Source: CAYRJD01 sp964424585 (GTDB lineage: Bacteria; Actinomycetota; Acidimicrobiia; Acidimicrobiales; Poriferisodalaceae). From it: DNA of 41,899 bases. This document shows positions 1-6,127 of the stretch, piece after piece. The translations under genes were made by a program, and so were the position numbers. Below the pieces are notes generated by a model. The model was not told the DNA's origin, ran no database searches, and saw only the letters and a list, made by a program, of their open reading frames with translations. Position 1 is the first letter of the stretch, and each line of letters opens with the position of its first letter. The stretch is from assembly GCA_964424585.1 (NCBI GenBank), contig CAYRJD010000039.1:1-41899 (forward strand), written 5' to 3'.

Positions 1-777
1 GATCACGCCGTCCACCAAGCTCTCACCAGACACCACAACCGCGCCGCGATAGCCGGTGTCGCACCAGTTGCCCGGCTGGCCCGCAGCCCGCGCCGCCGCG
101 ACCGCCGTCTCAAAACGCGTCGCACCCGCCACACGCGGCACCGACCCGCCGCTCGTCGTACCGTCCGACCCGCCGCCGTCGTTCGGGTCACGCACGAGAA
201 CGGCAAGCTCGGCTGCGGTCGTGTCGCTGACCGCTGCGGTGCCGCCGCCGACGGTCACTCGGTCGAAGCCGCGGTCGACGATGAACTCAGACACCACCTC
301 GGGCAGGCCGTCGGTCTGGGTGAGCACAATCGCTGCGTCGCGAGACGCAGCGACCGACACCGCGCTCACCGCGTCGACGAGGCTCTCGCCGGAGACGACG
401 ATGAGATCGTCGGTGCGGGCGTCGCCGGTGTCGAGCGGCACCTCTGCTAGAAGCACGGCGGTGGCGTAGCGGTCAGCGCCAGCCAGCAAACGCTCACCCT
501 GCGCGTTCGTCGCGCCTTCGGAGACGGTCGGCTGCGCGGGTAGCGGCGGCGCTGCTGGAGCGACGGCGGTGGTGCTGAGCGTGGTGCTGCCAACCAGGGT
601 TACGGCGGCCTCAGACTGCGACACGGTCAGATGCGACGTGTGGGCGGCGGATGGCGTGCCCGCGGCGACCAGCGGCACGCTCAACGCCGCCACCACGCCG
701 ACCGCCGCAGCGAACAACCAGCGCGCCGGCCGCAGGCCGGCGCGCCAAACAACAGCAAACGGTGCAAGCAGCTTCAT
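1..777 (-). CDS. CWB2-repeat secreted surface protein, N-terminal part (cut by the window edge)
   Basis: An open frame runs from ATG at 777 without a stop to base 1, so the C-terminus lies outside the window. The 259 visible residues begin with a basic n-region and a hydrophobic segment (LFAAAVGVVAALSVPLVAA), a clear signal peptide. A first cell-wall-binding-repeat-2 unit follows (RLLAGADRYATAVLLAE, then VVSGESLVDAVSAVS and the VGGGTAAVS turn), then the start of a second (RVAGATRFETAVAAARAAG, VVSGESLVDGVI). The gene at 6128-8341 shares this order and nearly the same signal peptide. CWB2 units are known to anchor exported proteins non-covalently to Gram-positive cell walls; the ligand here is unknown. 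A -10-like TACCTT eight bases before the ATG, with no Shine-Dalgarno, suggests a nearly leaderless mRNA. Confidence 0.85.
   Translation of the reverse strand, partial: MKLLAPFAVVWRAGLRPARWLFAAAVGVVAALSVPLVAAGTPSAAHTSHLTVSQSEAAVTLVGSTTLSTTAVAPAAPPLPAQPTVSEGATNAQGERLLAGADRYATAVLLAEVPLDTGDARTDDLIVVSGESLVDAVSAVSVAASRDAAIVLTQTDGLPEVVSEFIVDRGFDRVTVGGGTAAVSDTTAAELAVLVRDPNDGGGSDGTTSGGSVPRVAGATRFETAVAAARAAGQPGNWCDTGYRGAVVVSGESLVDGVI
649..754 (-). repeat. near-identical signal-peptide DNA repeat, copy 1 of 3
   Basis: About 105 bases coding for the signal peptide of the first CWB2 gene, nearly identical to 8213-8318 and strongly similar to 4796-4897. The identity includes third codon positions (shared core CGGCACGCTCAACGCCGCCA), although the genes diverge on both sides. 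Recent duplication or gene conversion is likely. Confidence 0.7.
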
Positions 778-785
778 GCGCGGCG

Positions 786-791
786 AAGGTA
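786..791 (-). promoter_or_regulatory. putative -10 element for the CWB2 gene at 1-777
   Basis: On the minus strand TACCTT lies 8 bases before the ATG at 777. The paralogue at 6128-8341 has TAGGTT at exactly the same distance, in otherwise different sequence. No Shine-Dalgarno and no convincing -35 were seen. The spacing predicts transcription starting one or two bases before the ATG. Confidence 0.4.
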
Positions 792-981
792 CACCGGTGC
801 GACTGAGGCAGGACTGTCGGCCGTTTGTTCGCTGGTGTGGTCGCTCCAGCCACGCGCGTGTCGGGAGGACGCAGCACTGCCCACAGTGGCGTGCCGCAGT
901 CGCCCAGCGCTTGTGCTACTTCCCCGCGGAAATGCTTGGGAAATGCATGCAGAAACACTCGAGTTGTCATTGCGGGAATGC

Positions 982-1010
982 TTGAGGATCGGTCGCTGAA
1001 TCACTAGAGT
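982..1010 (+). promoter_or_regulatory. promoter for a leaderless transcript of the DUF4143 ATPase gene
   Basis: TTGAGG (982-987) and TAGAGT (1005-1010) are separated by 17 bp, the ideal spacing for a housekeeping sigma factor. The GTG start at 1017 is seven bases after the -10, so the mRNA should begin at the start codon. The rest of 778-1016 is a divergent intergenic region with no gene seen. Confidence 0.55.
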
Positions 1011-1016
1011 CTGCTC

Positions 1017-2294
1017 GTGGAGTATCGGCGACGTCTAGTCGATGAGCTACTGGACGAGTTTTTGCCGCACCAGCCAGCGACGGTCATCAGCGGCGCCCGG
1101 GCGGTCGGCAAGTCGGCGACCGCGGAGCGGCGTGCGCAGACGGTCTATCGGCTCGATCTACCGGAGGCCCTCGACCTTGCCCGAGCGGATCCCGGCCTCC
1201 TCACAACAGGTGCGACCCCCATCCTGATCGATGAGTGGCGGCGATACCCGGCGTCGTGGGATTTGGTGCGTCGCACGGTCGACGACGATCCGACGCCGGG
1301 ACGGTTTCTGCTCACCGCTTCAGCTTCGCCGATCGAGCAAACAGCTCACCCTGGCACCGGGCGCTACCTGTTCATTCAGATGCGTCCGATGTCGCTCGTC
1401 GAGCGCGGGTTGGCGCTGCCGTCGGTTTCGCTGGCGGCGCTGCTAACAGGCGAACGAGGAGGTGTAGCTGGGTCTACTGAGGTCACTTTGCGCGACTACG
1501 CCGAGGAGATTGAGCGGTCAGGCTTTCCTGCCATCCGCAATCTGCCCCCAGCCTTACGGCAGCGCAGGCTGGGGAGTTATCTTGAGACGACGTACACGTA
1601 CGCCATCGCGGATGCTGGCAAAGGCAAGACGCGCCATGACCCCAAGGCGATGCGTCGGTGGGCGAGGTCGTACGCAGCGGCGACCGCGACGACTGCCTCG
1701 TGGGAGGCGATCCGCGATGGCGCAACCGGAGGTCAGGAGGACAAGCCATCATTTGAGCGAACGGCGGGCATTCGCTCGGCTCTGGAAGGTGCTCACGTCG
1801 TGGAACCAGTAGAGGCGTGGCTGCCGTCGTTCAACTTTCTTCACACGCTGGGACAAGCACCCAAACACCATCTCGTTGATCCTGCTCTGGCGGCCCGGTT
1901 GCGTGGAGTGCGTCCCACGGTGTTGCTACAAGCAGGCGGACTGGAGTTCGCCAGCAAGCAACGTCCGTTTATCGGCGCGTTGTTTGAGTCGCTGGTGGCG
2001 CAGTCAGTTCGAACCTATGCCGAGGTTCACGATTGGTCTGTCTATCACTTGCGGACACACGCCGGACGACACGAGGTCGACCTAATCGTTGAGCGTGACG
2101 ATGGCGGCGTAGTGGCGCTGGAAGTGAAGCTCGCTGCCGTGCCGGACGACGACGACTTCAAGCATCTGCGGTGGCTAGAGCGAGAGATTGGTGATCAGCT
2201 GCTCGACGCGGCGGTCATCACGACGGGCCAGTATGCGTATCGAGAATCGGGCAACGGTTTCGCAGTGATCCCGGCGGCGCTCCTCGGCCCGTGA
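1017..2294 (+). CDS. AAA-family ATPase with C-terminal DUF4143-type domain
   Basis: A 425-residue protein of the AAA_14/DUF4143 class. Seen: a Walker A loop (SGARAVGKSA, about residues 25-34), a Walker B segment (PILIDEWRRYP, about 67-77), an RFLLTASAS sensor segment (about 95-103), and a C-terminal nuclease-like core (HEVDLIVERDDGGVVALEVKLA) with the D...E-V-K pattern of restriction-endonuclease-like folds. The length fits the family. The cellular role of these ATPases is mostly unknown; many sit in accessory regions. The start is GTG at 1017, supported by a promoter seven bases upstream and the absence of a Shine-Dalgarno. The gene stands alone between oppositely oriented genes, and its last 77 bases overlap the convergent gene at 2218-3246. 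Confidence 0.85.
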   Translation: MEYRRRLVDELLDEFLPHQPATVISGARAVGKSATAERRAQTVYRLDLPEALDLARADPGLLTTGATPILIDEWRRYPASWDLVRRTVDDDPTPGRFLLTASASPIEQTAHPGTGRYLFIQMRPMSLVERGLALPSVSLAALLTGERGGVAGSTEVTLRDYAEEIERSGFPAIRNLPPALRQRRLGSYLETTYTYAIADAGKGKTRHDPKAMRRWARSYAAATATTASWEAIRDGATGGQEDKPSFERTAGIRSALEGAHVVEPVEAWLPSFNFLHTLGQAPKHHLVDPALAARLRGVRPTVLLQAGGLEFASKQRPFIGALFESLVAQSVRTYAEVHDWSVYHLRTHAGRHEVDLIVERDDGGVVALEVKLAAVPDDDDFKHLRWLEREIGDQLLDAAVITTGQYAYRESGNGFAVIPAALLGP

Positions 2295-3246
2295 CAACAG
2301 CGAGTGTTGCTCGAACGGAGTGCCTCGACTGCGTCCTCGTGAACGCCTCCTGCGCAAACCCCGCAGGCACCTCCACCGACACCACCGGCACAAACCGCTC
2401 TTCCGCCGACGCCAGCTCGGGGCACGGCGGTTGCGTCCCGTCGTCGCACAACGGCTCCGTGTCGGCGGCGCGTTCCCACCACACCCAGAACATCACGATC
2501 TTGTGGTCGGCGCCGGTGACGGTGTTGCCGCTGTTGGTGTGCGTGTCTTGGGCTTTGATTTCGTCGCAGCAGCGTCCGTTGGCGTGCGCGTCGGCGATGA
2601 CCTGCAGGTTCGCGGGAAGGCGTTGGCCGCGCAGCGCGGCTACGGGCCAGTCGGCTGGGTAGTCGTTGACTTCGGGGTGCTGGTCGAGGAAGTCTTGGTC
2701 GCCGTGCAGCCGGTCGTGTCCGTCTGGTCGGTCTGACGAGCCTGGCGCGTCGGGTGCGTGCAAGCTGCCGCCTTGCGCGTCGGTGCCATCAGTGCAGGTC
2801 GCCGCGCCGCCGCGGTAGAAGCGCATGTTGTCCACGTTGATCGGGCCACGCAGGCGATCCGTGTTGCTGCCCTCTGAGCCACCCAGCACCGCGCAATGAG
2901 AAAACCATGTCTTGTCGTATTGGGGGTGACCTTCCTTGATGATGCGCCACGGGTTCGAGTGCTTGATCACATACGCGCAATGCACCTTGTTCGGGTCGCC
3001 CGCACAAGGGTTGCCTGTCGGCGTGCCGGTCCACGTAATCGAATCGCGAGCACTGTTGACCTGTTTCCACCCCGTGTGCGCGTGTCCGGTCCACGTTTCG
3101 TCGCCGTCGACAGGGTTGATGCTCCAGTTAACCGCGTTACCTTGAATCGAGTGAGCGGTTGCGGATTCAACATCGAGCGCGATGAAGAGAGCGTTGGCGG
3201 CTAACCCCAGCAGGGTCAGCAAGGGAAGCCGCCACTGATTACGCAA
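2218..3246 (-). CDS. secreted protein of unknown function, partner of the upstream CWB2 gene
   Basis: About 342 residues with no family recognised. The N-terminus has a hydrophobic stretch (LPLLTLLGLAANALFIALDV) followed by ESATAHS, consistent with a signal peptide. The rest is polar, has many Cys residues, and contains Trp-rich stretches (MFWVWWERAADTEPLCDD). The start is uncertain. A TTG at 3246 overlaps the stop of the CWB2 gene at 3239-4951 and puts the signal peptide at the N-terminus. The frame stays open upstream to about 3384, with an ATG at 3300, but that would overlap the CWB2 gene by more than 60 bases. The 3' end overlaps the convergent ATPase gene. The CWB2-then-secreted-protein order is repeated at 5195-8341, which suggests the two products act together (inference). 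Confidence 0.65.
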   Translation of the reverse strand: MRNQWRLPLLTLLGLAANALFIALDVESATAHSIQGNAVNWSINPVDGDETWTGHAHTGWKQVNSARDSITWTGTPTGNPCAGDPNKVHCAYVIKHSNPWRIIKEGHPQYDKTWFSHCAVLGGSEGSNTDRLRGPINVDNMRFYRGGAATCTDGTDAQGGSLHAPDAPGSSDRPDGHDRLHGDQDFLDQHPEVNDYPADWPVAALRGQRLPANLQVIADAHANGRCCDEIKAQDTHTNSGNTVTGADHKIVMFWVWWERAADTEPLCDDGTQPPCPELASAEERFVPVVSVEVPAGFAQEAFTRTQSRHSVRATLAVVTGRGAPPGSLRNRCPILDTHTGPS

Positions 3247-4951
3247 GCGCTCGTAGGTCCCAACCGATTGACAGACCAGGGGCGCCGCAGTAGCGGACAT
3301 CGCCGTAACAGTTCTCGTTGACGACGTTGCGCAGCCACTTGCTCTCCGACACGTCACGCAGAGCCAGCCAGCGGCCCGACGCACTGGTGAATCCGTCTGG
3401 TCCGTGCGAGTGCGCGATAATCGTTGTGGGTGCGGCAGTCCACGCAGTGATCTCCGCCATGCGGGCCTCGTGCGCGGCGATGTTCTCAGGCGAGTTAGCG
3501 TTGGCGGGGTTGTCGTTCGAGGTGCACCACGGCTGCCCGTTCTCTAGTTCAAGTGCCCATGGCGAGGTGACGCGGGCCTCTTCGAGGCTTTGGTGGAACA
3601 TCCAGGTCGCAGGCATCTGCGAGACCCATTGCTCGTAGAACCGGTCAAACGTAGCGAGCCACGCGTCAACCGGCCCGAGCGACTTGATGGCTGACTCGTT
3701 GAGCGTGTCGCACATCCACAAATACCAGTCCGCCGCTGTTTCACAAGTGATGCCCCTCGTCGTGCTCGGCACGCCTGCCGGGCCAGCCGAGTTCGGATTG
3801 TTCTCAGGCGTCGATTTGCACAGACGTCGGCGATGGTTCAACGCCCAGTTACCCCAACTCTTGCCGCCGGAGTAAGCCTCCAACCGCGCCGCACGTGTCG
3901 CGTCTCGCTCCTCAAACGTCGTCGTCAACCGGTCGGGCGCGCCCGGGGGAACCGGAATGCCCGCCGGGAGGCGGTAGGTGGTGTCGCGCTCTTCGTCGAA
4001 GCGACGCAAGATCATGGCCGGCGCCGCCAGCACCGTCGCGCCAGGCGGCGAGTCGCCGCCGGATGCGATCAAGTAGGCGGCGCGCGCAGGCGAACCCAAC
4101 GGGTAACGCTCATCCGGGCTCAACTGGCCGTCGCCGTCGTGCTCGACATTGGCTTCCAGCACTGGTATCTCCGGCTGCCACAAATAAGGATCAACCACGC
4201 CTGGTCGTGCGAACCACTCATCCGGCACCGGCAGCGCGTCGTCCGGCGTCGGCACCTCTTTCGCGTGATTGTAAACCTCGCTAAGCGTCCTGCCCGCAGG
4301 CGGAATCAGCTTGATGAACCCGTCCTCGATCACCACGTTCGCGCCGTGCGCCGCAGCGATCTCCTCCACGCTCAACACGGGCGCGTCAACACCAGCATCA
4401 ACATTGTCGTCGTCGGTGTCGGGGTTACCTCGCGCGGCGGCTACAGCGCGGTCGATGACGCGTGGGGTGAGGCGGGCGCCGCCGCCGAGGGTCACTCGGT
4501 CGAAGCCGCGTCCGGCGATGAACTCAGCCACCACCTCTGGCACCGCGTCGGTTGCGGTCAGCACGATCGCCGCGTCACGGCTCGCAGCGACCGACGCCGC
4601 CGACACCGCGTCGACCAAGCTCTCACCCGACACCACCAGCACCTCGCGAGTGCCAGCGTCCAACGGCACCTCAGCCAGCAGCACCGCCGTCGCGTAACGG
4701 TCAGCGCCCGCCAAGAGACGGTCGCCCTGCGCGTTCGTCGCGCCCTCAGCCACCGACGGCTGCGCGATCACCACACTGGCGGCCGCGGGTGCGACGGATG
4801 GTGTGCCCGCGGCCACCAGCGGCACGCTCAACGCCGCCACCACGCCGACCGCCGCAGCAAACGACCAGCGCGCCGGCCGCAGGCCGGCGCGCCAAACACG
4901 AGCGGCTGCGCGCAGCGCAGCCGCGCTCTTCATTGCATCTGACAGGTTCAT
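3239..4951 (-). CDS. CWB2-repeat secreted surface protein, short form
   Basis: About 570 residues. The signal peptide (FAAAVGVVAALSVPLVAAGT) is followed by one CWB2 unit (RLLAGADRYATAVLLAEVPL, VVSGESLVDAVSAAS, then LGGGARLTPRVIDRAVAAA), an EF-hand-like loop (DGDGQLSPDE) and a C-terminal domain rich in Trp and Cys shared with 6128-8341 (TTTFEERDATRAARLEAY; WYLWMCDTLNE). Compared with the long paralogue, the CWB2 region jumps from the first half of repeat 1 to the end of repeat 3, so this looks like an in-frame deletion derivative. The start is ATG at 4951, with AAGGAG seven bases upstream, overlapping the stop of a 23-codon leader frame (TGATG). It is probably co-transcribed with 2218-3246. 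The C-terminal domain function is unknown. Confidence 0.85.
   Translation of the reverse strand: MNLSDAMKSAAALRAAARVWRAGLRPARWSFAAAVGVVAALSVPLVAAGTPSVAPAAASVVIAQPSVAEGATNAQGDRLLAGADRYATAVLLAEVPLDAGTREVLVVSGESLVDAVSAASVAASRDAAIVLTATDAVPEVVAEFIAGRGFDRVTLGGGARLTPRVIDRAVAAARGNPDTDDDNVDAGVDAPVLSVEEIAAAHGANVVIEDGFIKLIPPAGRTLSEVYNHAKEVPTPDDALPVPDEWFARPGVVDPYLWQPEIPVLEANVEHDGDGQLSPDERYPLGSPARAAYLIASGGDSPPGATVLAAPAMILRRFDEERDTTYRLPAGIPVPPGAPDRLTTTFEERDATRAARLEAYSGGKSWGNWALNHRRRLCKSTPENNPNSAGPAGVPSTTRGITCETAADWYLWMCDTLNESAIKSLGPVDAWLATFDRFYEQWVSQMPATWMFHQSLEEARVTSPWALELENGQPWCTSNDNPANANSPENIAAHEARMAEITAWTAAPTTIIAHSHGPDGFTSASGRWLALRDVSESKWLRNVVNENCYGDVRYCGAPGLSIGWDLRALA
4796..4897 (-). repeat. near-identical signal-peptide DNA repeat, copy 2 of 3
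   Basis: The copy in the short CWB2 gene. It differs from copy 1 at only a handful of bases across about 100. Similarity falls off sharply after GCGCCAAAC, at the N-terminal side of the signal peptide, so the genes have different extreme N-termini. Confidence 0.7.
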
Positions 4952-5022
4952 CAACGCGCTCCTTGTGGTCCAGGTAGATGAGGTGCGGGCCGTCGTCGGT
5001 ACGGGCCCGCTGAGCGGCGCAT
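4951..5022 (-). CDS. putative 23-codon leader ORF coupled to the short CWB2 gene
   Basis: ATG at 5022 is preceded by AAGGAG (5035-5030) with a 7-base spacer, and the frame ends in TGA at 4953-4951, whose A is the A of the CWB2 ATG (TGATG). The CWB2 gene has the same AAGGAG and 7-base spacing. The predicted peptide is rich in Arg and Pro (RRSAGPYRRRPAPHLPGP). The geometry suggests translational coupling or attenuation by a leader peptide. It could instead be a relic of a duplicated start region, because the two start regions (AAGGAGCGTGCTGATG and AAGGAGCGCGTTGATG) are nearly identical. Confidence 0.4.
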   Translation of the reverse strand: MRRSAGPYRRRPAPHLPGPQGAR

Positions 5023-5176
5023 CAGCACGCTCCTTATGGCCGTGATGACAAGCCAGCCGTCAAGCGTAAGAGCGCACCCGTATGCGGTAGAAGTGGGTTC
5101 GTCAGCCCAGGCGGAGGGCGGGCGTCGCACCCAAATGGCGACGCCCGCCCGCCGCGTGCGCGTCGCGGCAACGAAC

Positions 5177-5227
5177 GCAGGCGGCGCCGTCTCGTCACCA
5201 TCGGTTTGACGAGACGGCGCCGCCTGC
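5177..5227 (-). terminator. perfect 21-bp inverted repeat over the stop codon of 5195-6115
   Basis: Bases 5177-5197 and 5207-5227 are perfect reverse complements (core GGCGGCGCCGTCTCGTCA) with a 9-base loop. The stop codon of the minus-strand gene lies at the base of the loop, so one arm is coding. There is no U-rich tail on either strand, so it may act as a U-less actinobacterial terminator, an mRNA stabiliser or a protein site. The 5036-5176 interval next to it holds no gene that I can see. Confidence 0.55.
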
Positions 5228-6115
5228 CGCGTTCACGGCGAGATGCTCGACGCCGTCATCGTTGTCGACGATGACGGGCTGCTCGTCGGTGTCGCCGCCG
5301 CGCCACTCGCCTCGGTTGAACCGATGCGTCGACACCAGACACTGCGCGAGCTGCACCACGTAGCGACACTGCCTCGCGCCGCCAGCCCCGCCAGGACGAT
5401 TCACCAGCTCCCACGTCTGCGGTTCGCCCCAGCGCGGCGTCTTCGTGAGCGAGCCCGGCGTGCAGCCATCCAACGACTGCAGCGAATCGTGCGTCACCGT
5501 CACCGGCGCGCCGTTCGGCGGCACCACGTTGCCGTCGGCGTCTCGCATCAGATCAGGCGAGAAATGCGCCGCCACCGTCAACGTGAACGAAGTCGGATCA
5601 GGCGCGCCGTCATCGTCGCCGCAGGTGAGGTCGTCTGCCGTGGCGCCGTGTGGCTGCACCACCCCGTCCAGCGACACCCTGTATCTGGAGTCGTGAGGGA
5701 GTGCGTCGGGTGTGCCGCTGGTGCCTGGATGTCTATGGTTTTCCTTCCAGTTTGATTCTATGTATTTCGCCGCGCCGTCTTCGCATTCATAGTATTCGAC
5801 GCAGTTTCGCACCCTGAAATTTACGCCCATATTCACTATTATTGTGCTGCCCTCGATTTTGCCATCTTCGCCACGTTCGCCACTAAAGCTCAACACTTCG
5901 CTGCACGATTCTTCGTCCGACGTTATGTCGTGCCACCTGCCACCACTCAGCCATCCGCCGATGCCATGAGACCTCGTGTTGTGATGTTCGTCGTCACCTG
6001 CGGTGTCCCAAGCGTGCGTTTCGCTGTCATAAAGCAGCAGCACGCTGCCGACACACGCCACGGCAGCGAGCGTTGACGCTCGCAGCCAGCGGCGAAACGA
6101 CGACGAGCGCGGCAT
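5195..6115 (-). CDS. secreted protein of unknown function, partner of the long CWB2 gene
   Basis: 306 residues, no family recognised. The N-terminus is basic (RSSSFRRWLRAS) and is followed by a hydrophobic segment (TLAAVACVGSVLLLY) and ETHAWD, as in an exported protein. The mature part is acidic and has repeated Cys (NCVEYYECEDGAAKY; LTCGDDDGAPDP; LDGCTPGS; RQCRYVVQLAQCLVSTH), suggesting disulfides. The start is ATG at 6115, or GTG one codon earlier, some 12 bases after the stop of the CWB2 gene at 6128-8341, with no clear Shine-Dalgarno. Co-transcription with that gene is therefore likely. It holds the same position as 2218-3246 does after the other CWB2 gene, but the two partner proteins show no obvious sequence similarity to the eye. 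The 3' end is inside a long hairpin. Confidence 0.75.
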   Translation of the reverse strand: MPRSSSFRRWLRASTLAAVACVGSVLLLYDSETHAWDTAGDDEHHNTRSHGIGGWLSGGRWHDITSDEESCSEVLSFSGERGEDGKIEGSTIIVNMGVNFRVRNCVEYYECEDGAAKYIESNWKENHRHPGTSGTPDALPHDSRYRVSLDGVVQPHGATADDLTCGDDDGAPDPTSFTLTVAAHFSPDLMRDADGNVVPPNGAPVTVTHDSLQSLDGCTPGSLTKTPRWGEPQTWELVNRPGGAGGARQCRYVVQLAQCLVSTHRFNRGEWRGGDTDEQPVIVDNDDGVEHLAVNAAGGAVSSNRW

Positions 6116-6127
6116 CACTTGGGTCGT

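Noticed and set aside
3247..3384. N-terminal extension of the secreted protein gene to 3384
   Set aside because: It would lie wholly within the upstream CWB2 gene and would place the signal peptide 46 residues inside the protein.
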